Shown here: in pieces, positions 22,858-34,105 of the stretch | How the letters are laid out: each line of letters opens with the position of its first letter | Position numbering within the stretch: position 1 is the first letter of the stretch | DNA from: Casuarina equisetifolia | Lineage: Eukaryota; Streptophyta; Magnoliopsida; Fagales; Casuarinaceae | Reading direction: 5' to 3' | DNA: 64,000 nucleotides | NCBI GenBank assembly: GCA_028551475.1 | Contig: CM052360.1 | Coordinates: 23,010,682-23,074,681 of the forward strand | Notes under the pieces: model-generated | The model's database searches: none | What the model was told of the DNA's origin: nothing | What the model saw: only the letters and a program-made list of their open reading frames with translations | Made by a program: the position numbers and the translations under genes

Positions 22858-24528
22858 CATCCCGTGTTGAGAGGTTTTATAACTCCACGTCTCTTCGAGC
22901 CGTGAAATGCATAACGAACCAATTTTCGGACAGAGGCGCAGAGGTTTCCAATCGTTGGTGGGCGGCATTTGGGATGATCATAAGCGTTCAACAAAATGAT
23001 TAAATAAGTTTTTTGCTTCCAAGATACGTTAAGACTTCCTAAATCGTTGGTGAAATGCATAACGAACCATACGTTAGGATAAGGTTTTACTTCACTAGTT
23101 TAAACAGTCCACACAATGAAGATAAATCAGGATGATAACGAAACAACACTCCCAATATATGCAAAAAAATGAAAAAAAAAATGCGCCTTTGTATTTCTCA
23201 TGATTCTACCTCTGTGAAGCTCCATATTAAACAAAAACTACCAAAGATCGCTACACGCCCCCCTATATAACATACCAAATCATTAGATAAAAGATCTGTT
23301 ATACAAAATCCCAACTAATGAATAGTAATTGTTAAAAAAGTGTTGTAAGATCCACCATGCGATATTCATTTTAAGGACCATATCATCAATTTCAAGACTA
23401 GAAAAAAATTAAGCAACATAAATTAAAAGCTCGGATATGATATTTTAGGGTTTCGTACAACATAGTACAATACCAAATAAAATAGTAGAACATCCGCATA
23501 GAATATTATTGTTCAACCTTACTAAAGGATTACTAAAAGCAAGAGAGAATTGTAAAGCTAACAAGTAACTGTAAGTCCCGCATCATCTGAGTAGCTTCCA
23601 AATGAATATGAAATCCTAAGTGGCCAAAATAGGTAAACACATGTTAGTCCCTTAAGTGAACAATGAATATAGTACAAAGACCCACACAAATAAACTACAT
23701 AAAGGTTACCAATGGCATAAAAATATTCTGAACCTCCGAATGATGATTAGGTAAACACAAACATGTTTATGTTAATTATGATTTTGGTGGTCTTAGGCAT
23801 ACATGACTATTTAATAGCCATAAACTTAAATAAGCATGAATATCAAACCATCCTAAGATAATATATAGAGATTTGGTTGGATAATTTTAATCATTTTTTA
23901 CAACCATTCTTTTTTTATTTATTAATTACTATTATCTTTCCTAATAAGATCAATTAAATAATGTTACACATTGGTTGAAGATAGTTATCTTGACAAAATA
24001 AAGAAATTGCAATGGTAGAAGAAGCTATTCTAATGGAAAGTTAAGCGAAAATTCACTGCAATGAAATCAATAAATTTACTTTTGCATCTTGCCATTTGTT
24101 TGCTAAGTATGTATAATCATCATAGATACTTATATCAATACAACACCTTTTTGTTATTTTTTTAGAGATAAATGAAAAGAAAATATTAACAAATAATTAC
24201 AATGAAAGAATAAATTCATGTTTAGCCCCACTTTAGGTATTAACATAACTTTAGGTGTTAATTTGCAGAACTTTTATGAGTAACAATGTAAACTTAACTT
24301 TAATATTGCTTGAATAATAAACAAACTTCAACATTTATGAAGAACAGGAATAAATAGAATTTAAGAACTCTTTTATTGCAACTCTAGAGGTTGCCGGTAT
24401 TGAATGTTTCACTTCTGTTTCTGATATATATATTTAAAACACGGAAAATGTATTGTTTGCTCGTGCATCTAAGGAGTTGACAGACAGAAAAAACCGGAAC
24501 TGATTTTTACGAAATTTGAAGCCGGAGA
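22858..24528. other. Spacer between CXE fragment and CRP6-A
   Basis: No gene; aligns with 61648-63336 and with 13320-14844. Contains the recurrent 'gttcaacc' block near 23511. Confidence 0.6.
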
Positions 24529-24960
24529 TTATGGATCTTTTGTCTGAAAAAGATCTCCATGGTTGCTGATATCCTTCCAATAACAGCGAGCCCAGCAATC
24601 CTTAAAATCACCTATTTTTTTTTAGCTTTCGAAGGCAACGCGATAGACATAGCCGAGCCTCAGTCCTCTCTATGTGCACATGTTGTTTGAGACACTCCAT
24701 AAAGCGGAACTCAATACAAAGTGGAAGTTCAATGGAGTCTAAAACATGGCGCCCGTACTCTTTCCAACAATATTCTTCCAATTCCTCAATGCAAGTTAAA
24801 AAGTTAACATGAACTTCGGCAAGTTTAGAGAAACGAGAATTTAGGTTGGGCAATGACGGAGTGACAAAGGTAAGGGAAACATCAGTAGATTTCACTTCAA
24901 CCAAAATGATAAGTAACGTGATAATCACCCCAGCAGTCTCTTACTATATAATTTTTTCAT
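24529..24960 (-). pseudogene. CRP6-A: 8-cysteine peptide, frameshifted twice
   Basis: Homologue of the intact CRP6-C (63337-63768). One base is missing in the signal-peptide region near 24930 ('atcaccccagcag' against 'atcaccctcagcag'), putting the ATG at 24958-24960 out of frame with the mature part. A second length change in a coding-strand poly(A) run near 24615-24623 (A9 then TAGG) ends the frame as KLKKNR-stop, losing the last Cx3C. The remaining frame (24608-24928) still shows Cx7C, Cx7C and the first Cx3C. Confidence 0.85.
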
Positions 24961-25601
24961 TGATGGTCTATTCCTTGGAACTGTTGTCTTGACGTTTAAT
25001 CTATACATATAGGGTTAAATCCTTATATAGATACATATGATCTCCAGATGATATGAAAAAAAAGGGAATTATCTAATCTTAGATATAGTTTTAATCAAGT
25101 TTTAATAAATAGTTTTGACTGTTGTGATTATCAAGTTCTAAAGTTGAATTTGGGTTTAGATAATGCCTTTTGGATTATGTGAAAGTGCTTTTTGAATTAT
25201 GATGTTGTTTAGCAAATATCAAGTATCATTTGGAAAGAAAAATCAATTTCCAATTAATAACTATAGAGAGTGATGATGGGACAAAGATAATATTATGAAT
25301 TACTATATTTAACTGAAACTTGCAAGATGCATGTGATAGTTGAAATGTGCAGAATTCACATCATGCTGATAGCCATTTATTTTTTTTTTTCAAAAAAAAA
25401 CTTAAATATTTGTCTTTAATAAAAGGAAAAATCATAAAAAAAATAAATAGTCACAAAACAAAACTAGTTAGAGATAATATAAATTTAATAATAAGCTTAT
25501 AGATAAGGATAAGAAAAACAAATTCTTTAGCCAATAAAGTGCTAGCCTACCCTAACAATCAAATCTGATAACTCCTCACATATGCTTAACTGTAGAAAAA
25601 C
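24961..25601. other. Spacer upstream of CRP6-A
   Basis: 5' flank of CRP6 ('ccttatatagatacat' TATA near 25020) then AT-rich DNA resembling 15300-15830. Homology to unit C is visible to 25191, where the window ends. Confidence 0.5.
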
Positions 25602-25980
25602 ATGATTGCTCTTAGCCAAATTGGAATTTCAAATAAGTCAACTAGTTTTTTAGGTACTTCCTTTTTCTCAATGAATGTCATTTTGATTAATACTTGGATA
25701 ATTAATTCAAAGGCTAATAACTACATTATTTATTATGAGTGTTTTTTCTCTACCTTTTATAAATCACCTCATCCATTCATTTTAGTTTGTCTTCTCAATA
25801 GTGGCATTACTTCTACCACCAAAATTGGAAAATCTAACCTAACTCCTCTGTTACTTTTAAAAATCTCCTTTTTGCCCATTTTTTTCAATTCAATCTCATT
25901 TTAGTTTCTAAAGGTTGTGATGACAATAATTGTGATGTCATTTTTAATTATAATGTTTATTTCTTTTAGGTTTCTTTGAT
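25602..25980 (+). mobile_element. Ty1-copia-like polyprotein relic
   Basis: The 100-aa frame resembles the protease to pre-integrase stretch of plant copia elements. It has 'WIINS' in place of the usual WIIDSG, a spacer ending KSNLTPLLLLKI like the common 'LTP.L.LK.VL' string, then a run like 'P.FNLLSIS'. The catalytic Asp is replaced by Asn. No flanking LTRs were found. This is a weak family-level recognition without alignment. Confidence 0.5.
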
Positions 25981-27264
25981 TGGAAAATTGATAAGCTTAC
26001 ATTATGTCCATCAAAAGCTTTACTTTTGGGCTTTTATCCCAAAGAATTTTGAGATAGTTTCATGTAATTCTTTTTAAAAAGTGTATCCTTTGTAAGGAAA
26101 AAAATTAATAATTATAATTTTATTTCTCATCAATGGTGTGGTCATTGTGCATATTTTCTATATCCTCAATGTTCTACTTGCCCCTTAGCTAAATAGCCAC
26201 ATGCACCTTTTTTAGGAAGCCAACCATGTGCCACATCACACTTATCCCGTTTACACATAAATGATTAGGGACCCAATCACAAACCACATGATGATGGGTC
26301 CCAATTTTTTAATACTATAATTAATGATTTTTCTCATGACATTTTCAGTTTTCTTATGTATGTTGTATTCCATTAAAATTTCACTATAAATGAGTTTCCA
26401 CATGAATACTCCTATTTTGGGTCAAATTGTTTTATTCTATGAGAATATTGTCCATCTTACCTTTGGTTTTTTAACCCTCCTATCTTCATAGACACTTTAT
26501 GCCTAGAAGGAACCAGAATTGTTTAGATCCCATGGTAACCTGTCCAAAACCTAAGTAAGGATGATTTGTTATGCCTTTACTTTCTATTTTGGAGATAAAG
26601 GCTCATATATGAATGATAGCCTACTAGACTCCTTGGATTAATATATATAGTAATGGCATAGATTTTTCCACAATAGTTCTTCAAGCCAGTTATCATTTTA
26701 AAAAGAGTTATTACCTTCCAAAGAAATGCGCTCGCAATAGACATTGACTCCTTTCTTGTGAAGGGAATGAACCGATTAGCTAGAAACAAGCAAATAGAGG
26801 TTAAAAAAGGGTTATTTCCAAAGCTTTTTTTCACCACAATTGACATCGTATTTGGCTACTTCCAAAGTCGTCTGACAAGAGAGGAGTCAATGACTACTTG
26901 AGTGCGATGTATTTAGATGTATTTAGATGTATTTAGTTTTAAAAACGATTGAAGAGAATTTGTGTTAATCAACTAGTTTATCTTTGTGATTTTCCTCTCT
27001 CTTTTTTTTTTTGTTTGAATAATAAGAAGCTTGTAGTGTCACAAACTTTTCCCATATTGAAAAAAAAACAAGCAAAACTATTTAACCATATAAAAGGAAC
27101 TAATTATCCATTTTATTGGATTAATCTTTTAAGATGGAACTACCCATAATATATAGAATCAAGAGTATACAATCTCTTAATATTTTTCATCTCTTATGTG
27201 ATTAATATGATTTGTACATAAGGGAAACCAGAATATAATATTATGCACTCTATAAACATTGCAC
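25981..27264. other. Intergenic between units A and B
   Basis: No gene supported. It may hold further copia debris (about 26000-26500). A short tandem repeat, 'atgtatttag' three times, lies near 26908-26938. The AT-rich DNA ends abruptly at the GC-rich kinase gene. Confidence 0.45.
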
Positions 27265-27867
27265 TTAACGTTCAGCATGAGAGGCAATGAACTCTACCAC
27301 ACTCGAAACTAGCTCCTCAACCTCGACGGACGCTGTCGTATCGACGACTAATCTCGGAACATCACCAACGTCGTATTCTGTACACCCCGCGTACCCTTCC
27401 AACAGCTTCTCCAGGTCGCGCCACGTGGCCGGCTTGTGCCACCCCGCTCCTCCGTCGGCCACACCAGCGCCGCGCCGCTCGAGCCGCATCCTCCACTCGG
27501 CTTCATTCTGGGGCTTGCACTCGACGACCACGACGCCGGCACCAGCAGAAGATGCTATCTGGACAAGCCGGTCGAGGTGAGACCTGCGGGAGAGCGGCGA
27601 GTCGACGACGACACTGAGGCCGAGGCGGAGCTGTGTGGAGGCGACCCGGAGAATGACGTCATAGGAGAGGTCGTTTAGGAGAGCGGAAGCAGTGGATGGG
27701 GTGGAGGGGATAAGAGAGCGCTGGAGAGGTAAGGTGCAATCGCGGACGTCGTCTTTGTCGATGAGAGGGATTCGGAGCTCCGAGGCCAAGGATTGGGCCA
27801 AGGTGCTCTTGCCGGTGCCGGGATGGCCTTTCATGGCTATTATCACCGGCCTTTGTTGTTTTGCCAT
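27265..27867 (-). CDS. P-loop kinase-like protein (AAA_33 type)
   Basis: 200-aa protein from the ATG at 27867 (MAKQQRPVII). The longer open frame upstream to 27966 has no family support. Walker A is GHPGTGKST at residues 14-22, directly after a hydrophobic beta strand, followed by LIDKDDVRD (about 33-41) and a later hydrophobic strand LSVVVDSPLSR that could be Walker B-like. This layout fits small P-loop kinases of the zeta-toxin/AAA_33 class found across plants, which are thought to phosphorylate small molecules; the substrate is unknown. No targeting peptide or membrane segment is seen. The gene is a GC-rich island in AT-rich DNA. Copy A is broken and unit C lacks it, so this is the only intact copy in the window. 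Confidence 0.8.
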   Translation of the reverse strand: MAKQQRPVIIAMKGHPGTGKSTLAQSLASELRIPLIDKDDVRDCTLPLQRSLIPSTPSTASALLNDLSYDVILRVASTQLRLGLSVVVDSPLSRRSHLDRLVQIASSAGAGVVVVECKPQNEAEWRMRLERRGAGVADGGAGWHKPATWRDLEKLLEGYAGCTEYDVGDVPRLVVDTTASVEVEELVSSVVEFIASHAER

Positions 27868-29636
27868 TCCTTCTGCGCTTGTGGGTAAGATTGTTGATAT
27901 CTCAAAAGCAAGCACTGCCACGTGGATTGTTTTCTGAGAAGGAATCTCTAATTTGGATAAGACCAAAGTTTATTATTTTTCTCAAAATTAGTTTATAAAG
28001 AAATCTCGTTTTTCGTTTCCAAGCCAAACGGGTTGGAAGCAATCTAGTTGTCATTTTCCCAACTCCAGCGCTTTGGAAAAGAATCTGCCGCCTTTGATCA
28101 ACAAGGCAGGTCATGTTAATTAACTAAAACGGAGGAAATGGTGCCCATGGTACGCTTGGGCATATTTAACTTACATATTCCTAAAATCTTCCCAATATTA
28201 AAGTATCGAAGAACCTTAAAAAAATAGAAAGGAAAAAAGACAAAAGTTGTTCGGCAGAATTGGGCCTTATAATAGGCCTTTCCCCTTTGGGCCGGGCATT
28301 CCACAAACTGCATTGCCTCAGATGACCGACCGGCCTTCTAGATCTAGGCCTTAAATGACAAATCCAAACCATTCCACTTTAACATTGTATTTAGAAGCTT
28401 GTGGTATTGTAAGTTCTTATTCCATATTCAACCTTACAAAAGGTTACTAAAAACAAGAGAGAATTGAAAACGCTACCAAGCTATTGTAAGTCCCTCATTA
28501 TCCGAGTAGCTTCCAGATTAATGTGAAACCCTAGTAGGCCACAATAGTAAAACACATATTATGAATTATTCAATTAAGTGAAAATGAATAAAGTGGAAAG
28601 ACCCATATGAATAAACTAAATAAAGGTTATCATGGCCATAAAAATATTTTAAACTTCCAAATGATGATTAAGTAGTGCCAAATATGTTTTTGTTTATTAT
28701 GGTTTTGGTAGCCTTGGGCATAAATGACTATTGAATCGCCATAAACATAAATTAAGGTTGAATATTAAGCAATCCTAAGATTGACTTTAGTTAATTATTT
28801 CGCTCATTCTTTACAATTATTCTTTTTTATTTGGATAGTCTTCTTACTATTATCCTTACAACAAAGATCCATTACATGGATGTTAAACAATGATTGAAGA
28901 TGTTATCATGAAACTGTCTTGACAAAGTACAAAAATTTCAATGAAAAAAGAAAAAAAAACATTGTATAAGCATATAAATTTTGTGACTATAATTGCGATA
29001 GAAAATTTTCATTAATAGAATTTCTATACAAGATTATTGAAAATATTCATAACTTCTACTGCTAGAATTCACTTCAATGAAAGAAATAACTTTATTTGTT
29101 CATCTAACCATTTGTTTAGTAACTGTGCATAGTCATCATGAAAACTGAGGTCAATACAACACATTTTTTGTTATCATTTACAAAAGATAAACGAAAAAAA
29201 ATAACGACTATAATTTCAACGAAAGAATAAAATCATGTTTCGCACCACTTTATATATTAATTTGTAGAAGTTTTATAGTGACAATGTAATCTAAACACCA
29301 ATATTGCTTCATCAATAAATAAATTTCAACATTTCATGAGGAATAGAAATAAGTAAAATATAAGAACTCTTTTATTGCTACTCTAGAGATTCTGTCGCTG
29401 TTGAAAGTTTTCACCTGTCTTTTTTGGTTTATTTAAAACCTGCTTTATTGCCCATGAAAATGTATCGAGTGCTCATTCTTCTAAGAAGTTGGCAGACAAC
29501 CCCCAACAAAAAAAGAAAAAAAAAAAAAAAGAAGGAAGAAGAAGAAGAAAAAAGAAGAAGTAGATATTTTTACCAAATGTGAACCTGGAGATTATGGATC
29601 TCGAGTCGGGACAAGATCTCCATGGTTATCGATACC
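27868..29636. other. Intergenic, unit B, with empty LINE0 site
   Basis: Kinase 5' flank and spacer aligned with 401-3053. Near 29350-29365 ('aagtaaaatataagaactc') the sequence runs straight through where units A and C carry LINE0. The region 29505-29565 is a purine-rich low-complexity run (A and GAA repeats). No gene. Confidence 0.65.
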
Positions 29637-30020
29637 CTACCAATAACAGTGATCCCAGCAATGCGCAAAGTCACCTATTTTTTGGAGCTTTGTAAGGCAG
29701 TATTCAAGACAACGTAGAGCCTTAGCCCCATTTATGTGCAGATGTCTTCTGAGACAATTCACGAAGCGGAGCTGAACACAAACTTGAAATTCAATCGATC
29801 CTGAATCATGATGCCTTCCCCAACAATATTTTTCCAACTTCTGAATGCAAGAGAAAAACGTGACATGAACTTCGTCAAGTTTAGAGAATTGAATATTTCG
29901 GTTGGGCAGTGAAGGATTGACGGAGGTAAGGGAAAGGTCATTGGCTTTCACTTCAACCAAAATAACAGTAAGTAATGTGACAATTACCACTAGAAATCTC
30001 TTATTGTATAGTTTGGCCAT
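29637..30020 (-). CDS. CRP1-B: secreted 8-cysteine peptide, shorter tail
   Basis: 127-aa copy of CRP1 with the same signal peptide and all eight cysteines in family spacing. It stops right after CYW (TAG), so it lacks the roughly 15-residue tail of CRP1-A and CRP1-C. CRP2 also stops soon after CYW, which suggests the tail is dispensable. Several residues differ from CRP1-A between the cysteines (for example the first loop IQKLEKY against MVELEQY), more than between A and C, so B split earlier. A TATA box lies about 68 bp upstream. Likely functional; role unknown. Confidence 0.8.
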   Translation of the reverse strand: MAKLYNKRFLVVIVTLLTVILVEVKANDLSLTSVNPSLPNRNIQFSKLDEVHVTFFSCIQKLEKYCWGRHHDSGSIEFQVCVQLRFVNCLRRHLHINGAKALRCLEYCLTKLQKIGDFAHCWDHCYW

Positions 30021-30086
30021 TGATGATCTCTTCCTTTAGAAACTTTGTTATTTTGAAGTTTAATCTATACTTGTACGTTTAAATCC

Positions 30087-30093
30087 TTATATA
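30087..30093 (-). promoter_or_regulatory. TATA box of CRP1-B
   Basis: The minus strand reads CTATATAAGG about 68 bp upstream of the ATG. Confidence 0.62.
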
Positions 30094-32480
30094 GATACAT
30101 TTTCTTTAAAGGCAATGTAAAAAAAAATATGGGAATCGTATGATCTTAAATATAGTTTTAATTAAGTCTTAATCAATACTTTTGACTTATGGGGTTATGA
30201 AGTTCTAAAGTTAGGTAAAATAGGTGTAGATGATGCCTTTTGGATGAGGTAAACAAGTGTGAAAGTAATTTTTTACATTATGATGTAATTTACCAAATTT
30301 CATGTATAATTTGGAAGGAAAAATTAATTCCTAATCAGTAAGCATAGAGAGTAAGGATGTGACAAAAATAATATCATGAATTACTGTACTCCACTAAAAC
30401 TTGCAATATGCAAGTCATACTTGAAAGCGCAGAATCCATATCATAATAATACTCATTTATGAGGGAAAGAAAAAAAAAACTTAAAACACACTAGATATCA
30501 TATGAAGTTATATGTCTTTAAATAAGAACAAAATATAATAATTAATGCCTTAGCAATACAAAATGTTGTATTGTATAATAATTTCTTAAAGAAACATTCA
30601 CCCAAATAAAGAGCTATTAATACAATCAATGTTAATAGATTAATATTAACAATGTGGTGTTATCAAAACTTTTAATAGGAATAAATCATATTGATATAAC
30701 AGTTAATTGATGCAAAAGGCCATATTATATCAATGGTATTTTATTACTTTTTTGATCAAGTGACAAAATGTTCATAAATCTAAAACCTTTGTCTTAGTAA
30801 TTTGTTTAACGCAACATTACCTTTGGGTAGCATTTAAGTTCCAAGGATGTCATTTTATTGATTGTTTTAAAGTTACTTAAAGGTTGCTTCTCTTAAGTAG
30901 ATGTGAAGATTTTACATCCAAAGAGTTAGAATTCATTGAATATAACTCCCATTAGAAAATGTTTTATGGACCATTTTTAGCGTTTTAAAAAGATTGAAAA
31001 TCAATGCACGAATTGCAACAATTTTGCCAGACCATTTTTCAACTTTTCTTCTACTATAACATTGCCCTTTAGAAAGCTTAGGTTATGGAAAATTTTGGTA
31101 CGCTAGTTATAAGTAGTTTTTCTCTAATTTTATCTTGCGTTTTTGTTCAGATGTAAATGTGAAAAGGTTTATCAAACAATAAAAAAATATTAAATGCATA
31201 TCTTGTTAAAAAGGATGAATATGTTATTTCTTTTAGTGATACTACCGATTTGTTCTTTGAAACTACGAAAATTAAGTTTCACTCCATAGGTCCTATAATA
31301 TTATATGAAGCAAATTCTCACTTGAGTCATAGGAAGACGATCAATTTACACTTGTAGGCTAAATTCTTTATGTTCATACATTTGCTATAAGGACGATACA
31401 AAAAAATATGGGAATTTTTTTATCTTTAATGTAGTTTTAATTAAGTTTTTAGCTAATAATTCCAACTTATGGGATTACGAAGTTTTAAGTTTTGACAATT
31501 TGTGTTTACATGATGCCTTTTGGATGAGGTCAACAAGTATGTAAAAGTATTTTTTACATTAGGATGTAGTTTAGCAAATGTCAAGTGTGATTTGGAAAGA
31601 AAAATTAACTCCTAAGCAATAAGCACTATAAGCAATTATTTAAACAACATCTAAAGTTGACGTTTATATGTAGATGTGAAGAGTTTTGTCTAATGAGTCA
31701 CCATATATTAGATGTACCTCTAATTTGAATAAATGAACAGACCTTTTTCTTAGTAGTTGTTTGGATTATTATGCATTGAATCCTATTATCTGAGTGATTA
31801 AAGTGAAAAAAAACTGCAAGTTAAAACCCGCCATTATGAAGACAAAGCAGAGAAGGATCGTGGGTATGACAATTATTGTTTGATTTCTCTTTCTTTACTG
31901 CTGCACTATTTTCTGATATATTAAAGGCTTTATCTGCAAGTTTATTTTATTCCATTGATTCGACTATTTGACACTAAATTGATTGCAGCATCAAAAATCC
32001 TAGAATCAACAACATACAATATTCTTAAATAGGCAATTACATTGAGACAAAAACTTCTTACTCATTAGAGAACAAAAATCTGAACCCATAATACATTTTA
32101 AAATCAATCACGTCCTACATAAGGAATGTAGACGTATGAGACAAAATATATAATTAAAATATGTATACATCCAAGAAACAAAATACTAGGAGTGATTATA
32201 TAAATTAAGAGAAAAAAATATATATAAAAAGAAACCACGTGCTCATTTGCTTTTTTCACATACTTGCATTTTCAAACTCAGGGAAATTTTTCTTTTTTAA
32301 AAAAATAATCAAAGAAAGCAAATATGGGCTTTGGAAAAAAAAAAGGCCCAAATGTTACTTTCGGCAACCAAAAAACCCTAGCCGTCTCTAAGACATCTCC
32401 TACCTCTCCCTCCTCTCTCTCTCTTTTTGCCTTCTTTCTGACACGAAGTCCTTCAATCATTCTGCTTTGCATCAATCAGC
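30094..32480. other. Intergenic, unit B
   Basis: Spacer aligned with 3557-7140 of unit A minus the solo LTR. No gene. The right end (32340-32480) is the CXE upstream region with 'aaaccctag' and a CT-rich stretch. Confidence 0.55.
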
Positions 32481-32681
32481 CAAGAAAGCAAAATTGGACC
32501 CCCACTTCCTTCAAAACGTAATGGGGTATCAAGAGAGGTTGGGATTGAATTCGTTCATATTATTGCTGACATTTCCTCTGGACATCATTTCCACGGTCCC
32601 CTGTGTTTTCCTTTGTTCTGCATCACCTGTATGAAGCGTCCTTGCCTTGCTCTTCAATAATTAACAATTATGAAAGGAATC
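32481..32681 (+). promoter_or_regulatory. CXE 5' leader, separated from its gene
   Basis: Matches 7180-7385 of unit A. Here the frame that is open upstream in A and C is closed: ATG 32632 reads MKRPCLALQ then TAA at 32658-32660. At 32682 the LTR element begins; the leader resumes at 37988 ('gaatctgcttaggtagctg'). Confidence 0.75.
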
Positions 32682-32723
32682 TGTTGCGGGCCAAATGTAA
32701 GCCCTTGCACAAAGCTAGGCCCA
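32682..32723 (+). repeat. Truncated 5' LTR
   Basis: About 42 bp matching the start of the 3' LTR at 37699 with two visible mismatches (TGTTGC against TGTTAC; 'gcacaaag' against 'gtacaaag'). The remaining roughly 250 bp and any primer-binding site are missing. Confidence 0.8.
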
Positions 32724-32725
32724 TT

Positions 32726-34105
32726 GTCGGCTTAGAATGATGAGCAGATACTTTTTCAGAGGAGGAGGCCATCTTGGACTTTTCTTTATTGCCTTGACGT
32801 GAATGCTTCTTTTCTGGATAGATACTTCCTTTAGAAAAATATGAAAAGATGATATGGAGGATTATACAAGTATCACTTATATACAAGAATTTCAAAGAGA
32901 CCGTTGTGTATCAACGGTTTGTTTTTGAGTTTGAATTTGAATTTGATTTTGAAGATGTATCGTGTATTGTTGGAGAAGCTGAAAAAGGGATTTCAGAGGT
33001 TATCGGCTTAGAATGATGAGCAGATACTTTTTCAGAGGAGGGGGCCATCTTGGACTTTTCTTTATTGCCTTGACGTGAATGCTTCTTTTCTGGATAGATA
33101 CTTCCTTTAGAAAAATATGAAAAGATGATATGGAGGATTATACAAGTATCACTTATATAAAAGAATTTCAAAGAGACCGTTGTATATCAACGGTTTGTTT
33201 TTGAGTTTGAATTTGAATTTGATTTTGAAGATGTATCGTGTATTGTTGGAGAAACTGAAAAAGGGATTTCAGAGGTTGTCGGCTTAGAATGATGAGCAGA
33301 TACTTTTTCAGAGGAGGGGGACATCTTGGACTTTTCTTTATTGCCTTGACGTGAATGCTTCTTTTCTGGATAGATACTTTCTTTAAAAAAATATGAAAAG
33401 ATGATATGGAGGATTATACAAGTATCACTTATATACAAGAATTTCAAAGAGACCGTTGTGTATCAACAGTTTGTTTTTGAGTTTGAATTTGAATTTGATT
33501 TTGAAGATGTATCGTGTGTTGTTGGAGAAACTGAAAAAGGGATTTCAGAGGTTGTCGGCTTAGAATGATGAGCAGATACTTTTTCAGAGGAGGTGGCCAT
33601 CTTGGACTTTTCTTTATTGCCTTGACGTGAATGCTTCTTTTCTGGATAGATACTTCCTTTAGAAAAATATGAAAAGATGATATGGAGGATTATACAAGTA
33701 TCACTTATATACAAGAATTTCAAAGAGACCGTTGTGTATCAATGGTTTGTTTTTGAGTTTGAATTTGAATTTCATTTTGAAGATGTATCGTGTGTTGTTG
33801 GAGAAACTGAAAAAGGTATTTCAGAGGTTGTCGGCTTAGAATGATGAGCAGATACTTTTTCAGAGGAGGGGGCCATCTTGGACTTTTCTTTATTGCCTTG
33901 ACGTGAATGCTTCTTTTCTGGATAGATACTTCCTTTAGAAAAATATGAAAAGATGATATGGAGGATTATACAAGTATCACTTATATACAAGAATTTCAAA
34001 GAGACCGTTGTGTATCAACGGTTTGTTTTTGAGTTTGAATTTAAATTTGATTTTGAAGATGTCTCGTGTATTGTTGGAAAAACTGAAAAAGGGATTTCAG
34101 AGGTT
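32726..34105. repeat. Five tandem 276-bp repeats
   Basis: Copies start at 32726, 33002, 33278, 33554 and 33830, each exactly 276 bp, with a sixth start ('gtcggcttag') at 34106 that breaks off into other sequence. Copies differ by scattered substitutions only. The period is a multiple of three, and each copy has an 86-aa minus frame and a plus frame containing FEFEFEFDFEDVSCIVG; neither is recognised. The repeats occupy the place where the rest of the 5' LTR and leader would be expected. Confidence 0.93.

Larger units (their letters stand above)
1..25191. repeat. Segmental duplication unit A
   Basis: Direct copy of unit C: position 815 pairs with about 39790 and 25191 with 64000. Gene order, strands, spacer sequence and two LINE insertions are shared. 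The left third also matches unit B, for example 1-400 with 27453-27867 and 3054-3482 with 29637-30020. A-to-C offsets are constant within blocks and shift at insertions or deletions: a solo LTR at 4738-5986 (A only), about 80 bp near 7100 (lost in C), a TRIM-like LTR at 51295 (C only), and about 1.1 kb missing from A near 18680. The unit continues past the left edge of the window. Confidence 0.93.
27265..32681. repeat. Segmental duplication unit B (left part)
   Basis: Direct copy of the left third of unit A (1-7380): kinase, spacer, CRP1, spacer, CXE upstream region, in the same order and orientation. It lacks LINE0 and the 4738-5986 solo LTR. It continues after the LTR-element insertion at 37988 into the full-length CXE. 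Confidence 0.9.

Noticed and set aside
33187..33999. Series of 86-aa minus-strand frames in the 276-bp repeats
   Set aside because: They are by-products of the tandem array: one frame repeated because the period is divisible by three. No promoter, no recognised domain, and opposite frames are equally open.
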